A stretch of DNA of 64,000 bases, taken from positions 42,466 to 106,465 of the forward strand of contig SHZW01000004.1 of NCBI GenBank assembly GCA_009692155.1, in the 5' to 3' direction. The position numbers were made by a program, and so were the translations under genes. Below the pieces are notes generated by a model, which was given only the letters and a program-made list of their open reading frames with translations, ran no database searches and was not told the origin of the DNA. This stretch comes from Nitrospiraceae bacterium. GTDB lineage: Bacteria > Nitrospirota > Nitrospiria > Nitrospirales > Nitrospiraceae. Below are positions 39,618 through 48,344 of this stretch, piece by piece (within the stretch, counting starts at the first letter, position 1; every line of letters starts with the position of its first letter).

Positions 39618-40382
39618 GTGAAGCGGGTCGGGATTTTCACCGCGACCCGATGGGAATATGCCGCGGTGCGGCGGATTTTTCCTGACGGCAACACGCACCG
39701 GCATGGCCGTGCCAGATGCTTCGTCGGCCGGCGCGGGCGCTGTGAAGTGGTCGTGGCGCAGACCGGTGTGGGGCCTGAAAAGGCGGCGGCGGCCTGCCGC
39801 GACGTGTTGCGCGAGCATCCGTTGGATCTGGCGGTGTCGGCCGGCCTGGCCTGTGCGTTGGTGTCCGCTCGTATCGGCGATCTGCTGGTGGGAACCGACG
39901 TGTGGATGGAGGCGGACGATCACGAGGCTTTCGAACACGTCAAGCGGCTGTGTGCGGGCGAGATCGTGGTGGCGGCGGTGCGGGCGGCGGAGCAGGCCGG
40001 GTTGCCGGTGAAGACCGGGTCGTTCGTGACGGCTCCGAGGATCCTGTGGCATTCGGCGGAAAAACAGGCCATGGCGGAAATCACGGGCGCAATTGGGCTG
40101 GACATGGAGAGCGCCGCGCTTGCGGAAGCGGCTGCCGGGCAACACGTTCCATTTGCGATCGTCCGCAGCGTGTCCGATCTGGTGGACGAAAGTCTTCCGG
40201 TGGACTTGAATCTCTTTATGGCACCTGCCGATTGGCTGAAAGGTTTGGCCGCCTGCGTGGCGGCGCCGTCGTGCCTGGGCGGGTTCATCCGCCTGCGCGC
40301 GCAGATGCGGACGGCGTCCGATCGGATGAGCCGGTTCTTCGAGCGGTTTGTGGATGAGTTGCCGCAGGATGTGACGAGGTGA
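39618..40382 (+). CDS. hpnG: Hopanoid-associated nucleoside phosphorylase (HpnG-like)
   Basis: 254 residues from a GTG at 39618 with GGAGAT four bases upstream. The purine nucleoside phosphorylase/MTAN fold is recognisable from QTGVGPEKAAAACRDVL, SAGLACALV, and the nucleoside-binding block GLDMESAALAEAAAGQHVPFAIVRSVSDLVDE. HpnG removes adenine from adenosylhopane to give ribosylhopane, the product of HpnH encoded 8 kb downstream. Position directly after shc supports this. It ends four bases before mlaE. Confidence 0.85.
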   Translation: MKRVGIFTATRWEYAAVRRIFPDGNTHRHGRARCFVGRRGRCEVVVAQTGVGPEKAAAACRDVLREHPLDLAVSAGLACALVSARIGDLLVGTDVWMEADDHEAFEHVKRLCAGEIVVAAVRAAEQAGLPVKTGSFVTAPRILWHSAEKQAMAEITGAIGLDMESAALAEAAAGQHVPFAIVRSVSDLVDESLPVDLNLFMAPADWLKGLAACVAAPSCLGGFIRLRAQMRTASDRMSRFFERFVDELPQDVTR

Positions 40383-40386
40383 AACG

Positions 40387-41157
40387 ATGACGGCAGTGCT
40401 TCAACGAGTCGGCAGGGTGACGCTCTCCATCGTCCAGGAGATGGGACGCATGCTCATCTTCCTGCTGTCCACGTTCGGCTGGTTGACGCGGCCCCCCTTC
40501 CGGTTGTTTCAGATGGTCAAGCAGTTGCATTTCATCGGGTTTAAATCCACGTTCGTCATCGTGCTGACCGCCGCGTTTACAGGCATGGTGCTGGGGCTTC
40601 AGGGATATTACACGCTTCGCCGGTATGGGTCGGAGGCGGCGTTGGGATCGGCTGTGGCGCTCAGCATCATTCGGGAACTCGGACCGGTGCTCGCGGCGCT
40701 GATGGTCACGGCGCGGGCCGGGTCGGCGATGACGGCTGAGATCGGCATTATGCGGATTACCGAACAAATCGATGCGCTGGACACCATGGCGGTCAATCCG
40801 TTGCAGTACCTGATCGCACCTAAAATTGTGGCCAGCCTGATCGGCGTGCCGTTGCTCGTCGCGCTGTTCGATGTGATTGGGATCTACGGCGGGTACATCG
40901 TCGGCGTGGATCTGCTGAGCATCAATGCCGGGGCCTATTGGAACTCTGTTGAAACGGCGGTGGAGTGGAAGGATGTCTATGGCGGCATCTGGAAATCGAT
41001 CAGTTTCGGACTGATCATCAGTTGGATCTGCTGCTACAAGGGATATCACACGACGATGAGCGCGGAAGGGCTTGGGACGGCGACGACGGAAGCGGTGGTG
41101 CTCTCGTCCATCATGATTCTGGTCTGGGACTATTTCCTGACCTCGGTACTTTTGTAG
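40387..41157 (+). CDS. mlaE: Mla-type lipid ABC transporter permease
   Basis: 256 residues with about five membrane helices and the MlaE/Ttg2B signature (FKSTFVIVLTAAFTGMVLGLQGYY, LGPVLAALMVTARAGSAMTAEIGIMRITEQIDALDTMAVNPL). With the next genes it forms an inner-membrane transporter for phospholipids or other envelope lipids. GAGGTGAAACG lies before the ATG, inside the hpnG stop region. Confidence 0.95.
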   Translation: MTAVLQRVGRVTLSIVQEMGRMLIFLLSTFGWLTRPPFRLFQMVKQLHFIGFKSTFVIVLTAAFTGMVLGLQGYYTLRRYGSEAALGSAVALSIIRELGPVLAALMVTARAGSAMTAEIGIMRITEQIDALDTMAVNPLQYLIAPKIVASLIGVPLLVALFDVIGIYGGYIVGVDLLSINAGAYWNSVETAVEWKDVYGGIWKSISFGLIISWICCYKGYHTTMSAEGLGTATTEAVVLSSIMILVWDYFLTSVLL

Positions 41158-41158
41158 A

Positions 41159-41190
41159 GGCACGAGGCTCGGGGCTCGAGGCTCGAGCCG
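41159..41190. repeat. CTCGAGG-type 7-bp array
   Basis: Four units of GGCTCGR (GGCACGA, GGCTCGG, GGCTCGA, GGCTCGA) fill most of the mlaE-mlaF spacer. CTCGAG itself is palindromic, so the array can fold on itself. Confidence 0.6.
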
Positions 41191-41203
41191 GACGCGCACG
41201 CAT

Positions 41204-41947
41204 ATGATTAAACTTGTGAACGTTGAAAAAGCTTTCGGGAGGCAGCAGGTCCTGCGTGGCGTGACGCTGGAGATTCCCAAGGGCAAGCTGACCACGATCA
41301 TCGGCCGAAGCGGGGAAGGCAAGAGCGTGCTGCTCAAGCACATCATCGGCCTGCTGCAGCCGGATCGCGGCGAGGTGTGGGTCAACGATGTCGAGATCTC
41401 GCGGCTGCGCGGGAAGGCGTTGAACGACGTGCGGAAACAATTTTCGATGTTGTTTCAGAGCGCCGCGCTCTTCGACTCCATGACAGTGTTCGATAACGTG
41501 GCCTTCCCTTTGCGGGAAAAATTGCGCCTGCCCGAGCGGGAGGTCAGAGAGCGTGTCGATGAGAAGCTGGAGCGGGTGGGTCTGGCCGGCATGGGCCACA
41601 AGTTCCCCGCCGAGCTGAGCGGGGGCATGAAGAAACGGGCCGGGCTGGCCCGGGCTTTGGTGATGGAGCCGGAGATCATTCTATTTGACGAGCCGACGAC
41701 CGGTCTGGATCCGCTCATGTCAAATACGATTCATCGCCTGATTCTGGACATGCACCGGACGTTCGGGTTCACCGCGGTGATGGTGAGCCACGAGATTCCT
41801 GAAATCTTCTCCATCTCGGATTGGGTGGCGATGCTGGAGCAGGGGCGGATCGCCGCGATGGCGCCTTCTGCCGACTTTCAGCGGATCACCGATCCGACGG
41901 TGCATGAATTCATCACGGTCGGCGGGACGGTGTCGCTCAAACACTAA
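41204..41947 (+). CDS. mlaF: Mla-type lipid ABC transporter ATP-binding protein
   Basis: 247 residues. Walker A GRSGEGKSVLLKHI, ABC signature ELSGGMKKRAGLARAL, Walker B IILFDEPTTGLDP and the switch histidine in VMVSHEIPE. It powers the permease encoded upstream. No clear ribosome binding site: a repeat array fills the spacer. Confidence 0.95.
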   Translation: MIKLVNVEKAFGRQQVLRGVTLEIPKGKLTTIIGRSGEGKSVLLKHIIGLLQPDRGEVWVNDVEISRLRGKALNDVRKQFSMLFQSAALFDSMTVFDNVAFPLREKLRLPEREVRERVDEKLERVGLAGMGHKFPAELSGGMKKRAGLARALVMEPEIILFDEPTTGLDPLMSNTIHRLILDMHRTFGFTAVMVSHEIPEIFSISDWVAMLEQGRIAAMAPSADFQRITDPTVHEFITVGGTVSLKH

Positions 41948-41964
41948 CTGGACGGAGTGTCGCT

Positions 41965-42414
41965 ATGAACATGGAAAAAGCCAAGCTTGAACTGGCCGTG
42001 GGCGTGTTCGTTCTGGTCGGACTGGTCTGCCTCGGCTATCTCTCGATCAAACTCGGCAAGCTGGAAGTGATCGGCGGGCATCTGTATCACATCGACGCCG
42101 AGTTCGACACCTTGTCGGGATTGCGCCCGGGGGCCACGATCGAAATCGCCGGCGTGGAGGTCGGACGGGTCAAGGCCATCCGCTTGAACACCGATCGTGC
42201 GGTGGCGACCTTCGCCATCAACGACAGCATTAAACTGTATGACGATACGATTGCCTCGGTGAAGACGCGCGGCATCATCGGAGAAAAATTTGTGTCGCTG
42301 TCGCCCGGAGGCGGAGGGGCCGAGCTGAAGCCGGGCAGCAAGATCAGAGACACGGAGTCGGGGCTGGACCTGGAAGAATTGGTCAGTCAGTACGTGCACG
42401 GCAAGGTGAAGTGA
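41965..42414 (+). CDS. mlaD: MCE-domain lipid-binding protein (MlaD-like)
   Basis: 149 residues: one membrane helix (LAVGVFVLVGLVCLGYLSI), then a single MCE domain (FDTLSGLRPGATIEIAGVEVGRVKAIRL, KTRGIIGEKFVSLSPGG). MlaD forms the periplasmic ring of the transporter. Ends with HGKVK. Confidence 0.93.
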   Translation: MNMEKAKLELAVGVFVLVGLVCLGYLSIKLGKLEVIGGHLYHIDAEFDTLSGLRPGATIEIAGVEVGRVKAIRLNTDRAVATFAINDSIKLYDDTIASVKTRGIIGEKFVSLSPGGGGAELKPGSKIRDTESGLDLEELVSQYVHGKVK

Positions 42415-42463
42415 GCCGCGCGCCGCGCGTTAAGCCGCACAAGGAACGGGGATAGGAGCGATT

Positions 42464-43132
42464 ATGCCATCCGCGATTAAAACATATTTTCGTGCCCAGG
42501 CTGTCAGGATATCTGCCGGGGTCGGTCTTGCTGTGCTGCTGGGGATGGTGTGGGGGATGCCCCCGCTGTGGGCGGGGGGGGCCGCCACGGAGGCCCTCAA
42601 AGGCTCGATCAACGAGGTCCTTCGCATTCTCTCCGACCCGAACATGAAAAAGTCGGATCGGGCCCAGGAGCGCCAGAAACTGCTGGAGAAGGTCGTGGGC
42701 GACCGGTTTAATTACGAGGAGATGGCCAAACGGACGCTGGCGGCACAATGGCAGAAAATAAACGACAAGGAGCGCGCCGAATTCGTCAATCTGTTCATGA
42801 AGCTCTTGACCAATTCGTATGCCGACAAGGTCGAGGGGTACTCGGGCGAGCAAATCCACTATCTGAACGAACGGCTGGAGGGCGACTATGCCGAGGTTCG
42901 GACGAAGGCAACATCCGGGAAAGCCGAGATCCCGATGGATTATCGCCTGCTCAGCAAAGGCGGGGACTGGCGGGTCTATGACGTGGTGGTCGACGGCGTG
43001 AGTCTGGTGAGCAATTACCGGGGCCAGTTTGCCAAGATCATCCGGACGTCCGGCTACGACGATCTCGTCAAGCAACTGCGGGAGAAGTCCGAACAGTTCG
43101 TGAAGCTCAAAACCGATACAGGGAAGGAGTAA
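42464..43132 (+). CDS. mlaC: MlaC/Ttg2D-family periplasmic lipid carrier (HpnM-like)
   Basis: 222 residues with a signal peptide (VGLAVLLGMVWGMPPLWAGG). The rest is the Ttg2D fold (LLEKVVGDRFNYEEMAKRTLAAQWQKI, RAEFVNLFMKLLTNSYADKVEGY, DYRLLSKGGDWRVYDVVVDGVSLVSNYRGQF). This family includes both MlaC and the hopanoid-associated HpnM, so in this context it may carry hopanoids. TAGGAG precedes the ATG. Confidence 0.9.
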   Translation: MPSAIKTYFRAQAVRISAGVGLAVLLGMVWGMPPLWAGGAATEALKGSINEVLRILSDPNMKKSDRAQERQKLLEKVVGDRFNYEEMAKRTLAAQWQKINDKERAEFVNLFMKLLTNSYADKVEGYSGEQIHYLNERLEGDYAEVRTKATSGKAEIPMDYRLLSKGGDWRVYDVVVDGVSLVSNYRGQFAKIIRTSGYDDLVKQLREKSEQFVKLKTDTGKE

Positions 43133-43154
43133 GGCGCGCCCTATCCCGCTCTAT

Positions 43155-44363
43155 ATGAAGATGGCTTCCCTTCGCCTCGTCCTGATCCTGGTTGCCATGT
43201 TACTGCCGGGAGCCGGGATCTTCGTCGATCTGGCGTTTGCGGACACAACGTACTTTCCCGTTCCAAGCGCCTCCACCACGCGTAACGACGGCAATGATGT
43301 CGGCCTGATCGTCCCGATTCTGGTGACCCACCCGGACGGCGAGTTGAAATATCTCCATGTGCCGATGCTCATCCACAACTCGTTCCTCGGCGTGCGCGGC
43401 ACGTACAATATGTTCAAATATGATCCGGGCGGGCGCCAGACACGATTTCAGGCGTCCATCACCGAACGGATCGAGCGCAAGCTGGTCTTCAGTTATCTGG
43501 ACCCGGCGTTGGCTGACGGCCGCTATACGTTCACTGTCGGCGCGGCGTTCTTCAAGAACGCCACGTCACGGTTTTTCGGGATCAGCCAGCAGACTGTGGA
43601 AGCAGATGAAACCAATTACACCGCGCGCGAAGTCCGCGTAAACTGGAAACTCGGCATTTACCTCAACGAAGTGACGCTGCTTGCGCTTAGCCAGCGCTAT
43701 CGGGACGTCCAAGTCCAGCTTGGAGGGGCCAGGGGAGTGAACCAACTGCTGGACACGAGTCTCCGCAGCACCGCCGGTGTGGACGGTGCGTCTATCCTGG
43801 GAAGCCGGATTACGTTTCATTATGATACCCGCGACAACCTGACGTCACCGACCGTTGGTACTCAGATCACCGCCTATGCCGAACTGAACAATAACTTCTC
43901 CAATAGTGAGCGTCCGATCTACGGCCGTTATGAGGTGGACATCAAAAAAATGTTTCCGAGCGAGTCGAAGAAGATGATCCTGGTGGTCCGGGGCAACCTG
44001 CAAGTGACCCAGGGCTTTGAGGTTCCCTTCTACGAGAAGAGTTCCCTGGGCGGCCAGAATAATATGCGCGGGTATGGGGTGGACCGGTTCATTGACGATA
44101 ACCTGGTGGTGTTCAATATCGAGCAGCGGATCCACATGTTCAGGACGCGGGTCGCCAACGTCATGGCCGAATTCGAAATCGCGCCGTTCGTGGACATAGG
44201 GAAGGTGTTTAACACCTTCAAGAATCGCCAGTTCAGGGACTATGAAGTGACGCCTGGCATCGGGTTCAGAGCACTCGTTCGCCCCGGCACCGTCGGCCGG
44301 ATTGACTATGGCTATAGTGCGGAGGGGGGGGCGGTGTACGCAGGACTGGACTACCCGTTCTAA
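43155..44363 (+). CDS. Omp85/BamA-type outer membrane beta-barrel protein
   Basis: 402 residues, with a signal peptide (LRLVLILVAMLLPGAGIF...AFAD). The second half is an Omp85 barrel: it has the conserved loop LGGQNNMRGYGVDRF (the RGY/RGF motif) and ends in phenylalanine (YAGLDYPF), the outer-membrane insertion signal. No POTRA domain is evident, so it resembles the barrel-only members of the family. Directly after mlaC, it might be the outer-membrane end of the lipid route, taking the place of MlaA; this is inference. Confidence 0.8.
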   Translation: MKMASLRLVLILVAMLLPGAGIFVDLAFADTTYFPVPSASTTRNDGNDVGLIVPILVTHPDGELKYLHVPMLIHNSFLGVRGTYNMFKYDPGGRQTRFQASITERIERKLVFSYLDPALADGRYTFTVGAAFFKNATSRFFGISQQTVEADETNYTAREVRVNWKLGIYLNEVTLLALSQRYRDVQVQLGGARGVNQLLDTSLRSTAGVDGASILGSRITFHYDTRDNLTSPTVGTQITAYAELNNNFSNSERPIYGRYEVDIKKMFPSESKKMILVVRGNLQVTQGFEVPFYEKSSLGGQNNMRGYGVDRFIDDNLVVFNIEQRIHMFRTRVANVMAEFEIAPFVDIGKVFNTFKNRQFRDYEVTPGIGFRALVRPGTVGRIDYGYSAEGGAVYAGLDYPF

Positions 44364-44516
44364 CGGGAGCTTTGCGATCGCAAGTGCTTGACAGCTCAAA
44401 GAATTCTATGGGAAACTATACCCACTTACCGCAAGCTTTCTGCGAGCAGAAGGTTCAGGATACGCGCCCAGTTTTTACATAGAACAGAGAAGCACGTTAC
44501 CGAAGGAGCAGGGGAT

Positions 44517-46508
44517 ATGTCGTTGCTGAAAACCATCAATAGTCCCGCTGATTTGAAGCGGATTCCGCCGGAGCAGTTCCCGGCCCTGTGCCAGGAAATT
44601 CGGGAGCAGATCGTGTCCGTCGTGTCCAGCGTCGGTGGGCATCTCGCGTCCAACCTGGGCGTCATCGAGCTGACGGTGGCGTTGCATTATATGCTCGATG
44701 CGCCGAAGGATAAAATTGTCTGGGATACCAGCAATCAGGCCTATGCGCACAAACTGCTGACCGGCCGTCGGGAGCAGTTTCATACGCTGCGGCAGTCCGG
44801 CGGGTTGAGCGGCTTCTGCAAACGGGAAGAGAGCGTCTACGACACGTTCAATGCCGGCCATGCGGGCACCGGCGTGTCGGCTGCCTACGGGATGGCGGCG
44901 GCGCGCGATCAAAAGGGCGAACACCACAAAGTGGTCTGTGTGGTCGGCGACGGCGCGATGACGTCCGGCATGACGCTCGAAGGCATGCACCATGCGGGCG
45001 GCTGCAAGCGGGACTTTCTGGTGGTCTTGAACGACAACCAGATGTCGATTTCGAAAAACGTCGGCGCGATCTCGGCCTACCTCAACCGCACCTTCACCGG
45101 TGAGTTCTTTATCAAGATGAAAGAGGAGGCCCGGCATTTGCTGAGCGCGATTCCGCATATCGGGCAGGATATGCAGAAAATGGCCCATCGGGCGGAGGAG
45201 TTGGCCAAGGGATTGATTCTACCCGGGCTGTTGTTCGAAGAATTGGGCTTTCAATATGTCGGTCCGATCGATGGACACAATTTCGAGCATCTGCTGCCGA
45301 TTTTTGATCACGTGCTTAGACTCAAGGGTCCCGTGCTGTTGCATGTGATCACCAAAAAGGGGCTTGGCTACGAGCCGGCGGAAAAGAATCCTGTGTGGTT
45401 TCATGCCTGCCCGTCGTTCGTGCGCGAGACCGGCACGCCGGCCAAGAAGCCTTCGCGCCCCAGCTACACGGCGCATGCAATCGACGCGTTGACGAAGATG
45501 GCCCGTCAGGACACGAAGGTGGTGGCAATCACCGCAGCCATGGGCGAAGGCACGGGCCTCACGGGGTTCGAGAAGGAATTTCCGGACCGCCTCTACGACG
45601 TCGGCATCGCCGAGCAGCACGCGGTCACGTTTGCGGCAGGCCTCGCCACGCAGGGCATGAAGCCGGCGGTGTGCATGTATGCGACGTTCCTGCAGCGCGC
45701 CTACGATCAGGTCGTGCATGATGTGGCGACGCAGAATTTACCGGTGGCGTTCCTGATCGATCGCGGCGGGCTTGTGGCGGAAGACGGTACCACGCACCAC
45801 GGGGCGTTCGATTATGCCTTTCTCCGGCACGTACCGAACATGGTGGTCATGGCGCCGAAGGACGAAAACGAGTTGCAGCACATGGTGAAGACGTCGTTGA
45901 GCTACGACGGGCCCGTGTCCGTGCGCTACCCGCGCGGCGCCTGCCTCGGCGTGCCGATGGATCAGGAGATGAAGGTCCTTCCGATCGGCAAGGGCGAATT
46001 GCTGAAAGATGGGACCGATATCGCGATCGTGGCGATCGGCGTCACCGTGTGGCATGCGGTTCGCGCGGCCGAGCGGCTGGAGCAGGAAGGCATTTCCGCC
46101 GCGGTGATCAATGCGCGGTTCGTGAAGCCGCTGGATCATGAATTGATCGGCCAGGTGGCCAGGCATGCCCGATGTGTCCTGGCCGTCGAGGAAGGCTCCA
46201 AGATGGGCGGCTTCGGCTCGGCGGTATTGGAGTCGTTGGCGGAGCAGGGTATCACGAACGTGCCAACGCGGCTCATGGGATTGCCGGACTGGTACATCGA
46301 ACAGGGACCTCAAGATTTACTCCGCGAGAAGTACGGATTGACCGCCGACGGCATCTATCAGGAAGCCAAGAGGCTCTGGACGCAAGTGTCGGCCGGGCTC
46401 AGTACCGCCCAGCCGGCATCCGGTGAGGGCCGTCCTCGCGCGAAACAGAGCCAGCGAGCCTCCTTCCCTGGTTTGAAAGGCGCTGACGGGGACGAGCAGG
46501 GCAGCTGA
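44517..46508 (+). CDS. dxs: 1-deoxy-D-xylulose-5-phosphate synthase
   Basis: 663 residues from the ATG at 44517, which has GAAGGAG eight bases upstream; the frame is open further but without sense. TPP-binding motif GDGAMTSGMTLEGMHHAGGCKRDFLVVLNDN, the His-rich TNQAYAHKLLTGR and FCKREES, and the transketolase domain DVGIAEQHAVTFAAGLATQG. The C-terminus has an extra basic tail. It makes DXP from pyruvate and glyceraldehyde phosphate, the first step of the MEP pathway. A TTGACA at 44388 lacks a clear -10 box. Confidence 0.97.
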   Translation: MSLLKTINSPADLKRIPPEQFPALCQEIREQIVSVVSSVGGHLASNLGVIELTVALHYMLDAPKDKIVWDTSNQAYAHKLLTGRREQFHTLRQSGGLSGFCKREESVYDTFNAGHAGTGVSAAYGMAAARDQKGEHHKVVCVVGDGAMTSGMTLEGMHHAGGCKRDFLVVLNDNQMSISKNVGAISAYLNRTFTGEFFIKMKEEARHLLSAIPHIGQDMQKMAHRAEELAKGLILPGLLFEELGFQYVGPIDGHNFEHLLPIFDHVLRLKGPVLLHVITKKGLGYEPAEKNPVWFHACPSFVRETGTPAKKPSRPSYTAHAIDALTKMARQDTKVVAITAAMGEGTGLTGFEKEFPDRLYDVGIAEQHAVTFAAGLATQGMKPAVCMYATFLQRAYDQVVHDVATQNLPVAFLIDRGGLVAEDGTTHHGAFDYAFLRHVPNMVVMAPKDENELQHMVKTSLSYDGPVSVRYPRGACLGVPMDQEMKVLPIGKGELLKDGTDIAIVAIGVTVWHAVRAAERLEQEGISAAVINARFVKPLDHELIGQVARHARCVLAVEEGSKMGGFGSAVLESLAEQGITNVPTRLMGLPDWYIEQGPQDLLREKYGLTADGIYQEAKRLWTQVSAGLSTAQPASGEGRPRAKQSQRASFPGLKGADGDEQGS

Positions 46509-46514
46509 TAAAAT

Positions 46515-46590
46515 GTCGCAAAGTCCGAAAGTCCAAAAGTCCGAAAGTCCAATAAGACTTTACGACTTGATGACTTTCCGACTTTTCGAC
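46515..46590. repeat. AAGTC-type 8-bp array with inverted arms (copy 3)
   Basis: Left arm 46515-46550 (CAAAGTCCGAAAGTCCAAAA then GTCC) and right arm 46556-46590 (GACTTTACGACTTGATGACT then TTCCGACTTTTCGAC) are complements of period 8. Between dxs and ispG. Confidence 0.83.
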
Positions 46591-46625
46591 GAAAACTCAA
46601 GGGGCTTTTACAGCGTCGTCTGACC

Positions 46626-47831
46626 ATGCATATCACGCGTCGTAAAACCAGACAGATCAAAGTCGGCAAGATCAAGATCGGCGGCGATGCGCCGATTTCC
46701 GTCCAGTCCATGTGCTCGACCGACACGCGGGACGTCAAAGCGACGATCGAGCAGATCAAGCAACTCGAGGCGGCCGGCTGTGAAGTCATCCGCGTCGCGG
46801 TGCCGGACATGGAGTCGGCGGCGGCGCTTCCCAAGATCAAGGCGCAGATGACCGTGCCGCTGATCGCCGACATTCACTTCGATCATCGTCTCGCTCTGGA
46901 AGCCGCCAAGGTCGTGGATTGTGTGCGGATCAATCCCGGCAACATCGGCGCCTGGTGGAAGGTGCAGGAGGTCATCAAGGCCGTCAACGAGCGTAATCTC
47001 CCGCTCCGGATCGGCGTCAACGGCGGATCGCTGGAGCGGCCGTTGCTGGAAAAATATGGGTGGCCCAGCCCTGAGGCCCTGGCCGAGTCCGCTCTGAACG
47101 CGGTGCACGCGCTCGAGGATGAAGGCTTCACCAATCTGAAGGTGTCGCTCAAGGCCTCTGACGTGAAACACGCGATTGATGCCTACTGGATCTTCGCGAT
47201 GCAGTCGGACTACCCGCTGCACATCGGGATTACGGAAGCGGGGACGGCCATGACCGGCGCGGTCAAGTCCGCGATCGGGCTCGGCTGGCTGCTGTCGCAG
47301 GGCATCGGCGACACGCTGCGGGTCTCGCTGGCCGCCGATCCGGTTGAGGAAGTGAAAGTTGGATTCGAAATTCTGAAGTCGCTCGAACTGCGCCACCGCG
47401 GCATCAACGTGATTGCCTGCCCGACCTGCGGCCGCGTTGAAATCGACGTCATTCGCATGGCGAACGAACTCGAAAAGAAGCTTGGGCACATCAAAGTGCC
47501 GCTCAACGTGTCCGTACTGGGCTGCGTGGTGAACGGCATCGGCGAAGGCAAGGAGGCAGACATCGGCATCGCCGGCGGCGAGGGTGTCGGCATTCTGTTC
47601 AAGAAGGGCAAGCTGGTGCGCAAGGTGCCGATAGATCAGTTGATGGATGTCCTGATTCCGGAAGTCGAACAGATGGCCAAGGAAAAAGAGGCTGAAGAAG
47701 CGAGCGGTGAATCGGCGCCTGCCCCAACCCATGATGACAACGGGCTGTCCGAATGGATGCAGTCGCGGCAGGCTTCGGATCGTCCCTCCACGCTTGGCCG
47801 TGAGATTCCCGTCCTTCCCAACAAGCGGTAA
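46626..47831 (+). CDS. ispG: 4-hydroxy-3-methylbut-2-enyl diphosphate synthase
   Basis: 401 residues. The TIM-barrel part starts TRQIKVGKIKIGGDAPISVQSM; the C-terminal cluster domain holds the cysteines in CPTCGRVEID and LGCVVNGIGEGKEADIGIAGG. A C-terminal tail of about 45 residues (SGESAPAPTHDDNGLSEWM) is beyond the usual length. The enzyme converts MEcPP to HMBPP, the substrate of IspH. Confidence 0.97.
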   Translation: MHITRRKTRQIKVGKIKIGGDAPISVQSMCSTDTRDVKATIEQIKQLEAAGCEVIRVAVPDMESAAALPKIKAQMTVPLIADIHFDHRLALEAAKVVDCVRINPGNIGAWWKVQEVIKAVNERNLPLRIGVNGGSLERPLLEKYGWPSPEALAESALNAVHALEDEGFTNLKVSLKASDVKHAIDAYWIFAMQSDYPLHIGITEAGTAMTGAVKSAIGLGWLLSQGIGDTLRVSLAADPVEEVKVGFEILKSLELRHRGINVIACPTCGRVEIDVIRMANELEKKLGHIKVPLNVSVLGCVVNGIGEGKEADIGIAGGEGVGILFKKGKLVRKVPIDQLMDVLIPEVEQMAKEKEAEEASGESAPAPTHDDNGLSEWMQSRQASDRPSTLGREIPVLPNKR

Positions 47832-47902
47832 GCATGCCTCGTATCTCGCGAAGCGTATCTCGTTCTGATTCGGAACTTCACGAAACCCGCTTCACAGAGT
47901 TA

Positions 47903-47932
47903 TTGTGCCCGGCTTGACCCGGCCGCTATAAT
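47903..47932 (+). promoter_or_regulatory. tRNA-Cys promoter
   Basis: TTGTGC, an 18-base spacer and a perfect TATAAT; the start would fall within a few bases of the tRNA 5' end. Confidence 0.55.
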
Positions 47933-47941
47933 GCCTGCCGT

Positions 47942-48017
47942 GGCGCCGTACCCAAGTGGCTAAGGGAGCAGTCTGCAAAACTGCGATGCGGCGGTTCGAA
48001 CCCGCCCGGCGCCTCCA
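47942..48017 (+). tRNA. tRNA-Cys (anticodon GCA)
   Basis: Acceptor stem GGCGCCG/CGGCGCC, D arm with AAGTGGCTAA, anticodon loop TCTGCAAA with GCA, T loop GGTTCGAACCC, discriminator T and encoded CCA. A 76-base cloverleaf forms without mismatches. A short hairpin (TGAGCCGGCGGCTCA) follows. Confidence 0.96.
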
Positions 48018-48116
48018 TACCAACCTTCGGTTGAGCCGGCGGCTCATCGAGCGGAGCCCCTCCCAATTACCGCTACCGCCGCCTGAGAAACCCCTTCATT
48101 CGACTTCTTAATCCCC

Positions 48117-48260
48117 ATGCCTAAGCGCAAAAAGATGAAACCTCCCGTTCGTCTCAACGCCAAGCCGACTAAGCTCCACAGCACCAAGAAGGGCGTCAGG
48201 GGCTACAATCGCCGTCGGGTCAGTGCCCAGTTCCGTGCCGAGATCAAACGGGCAGACTAG
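48117..48260 (+). CDS. Possible small, very basic protein (47 aa)
   Basis: ATG to TAG gives MPKRKKMKPPVRLNAKPTKL and then a Lys/Arg-rich remainder (STKKGVRGYNRRRVSAQ). The composition is that of small ribosome-associated or nucleoid proteins, but I do not recognise it and see no ribosome binding site. It lies between tRNA-Cys and hpnH. Real coding is uncertain. Confidence 0.42.
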   Translation: MPKRKKMKPPVRLNAKPTKLHSTKKGVRGYNRRRVSAQFRAEIKRAD

Positions 48261-48344
48261 GACAAATGAGTGTCGGACATTCGTTGACGATTCGAACGCG
48301 CGGGTGGTACTATTTGTCTGCATTGCCTGCGAGGTTGGAGGCCG

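Noticed and set aside
44388..44420. A promoter for dxs at the TTGACA near 44388
   Set aside because: No acceptable -10 box lies at a 16-18 base distance, so it was left out of the feature list.
48018..48040. Terminator after tRNA-Cys
   Set aside because: TGAGCCGGCGGCTCA can pair, but the stem is short, the loop tiny and no T run follows.
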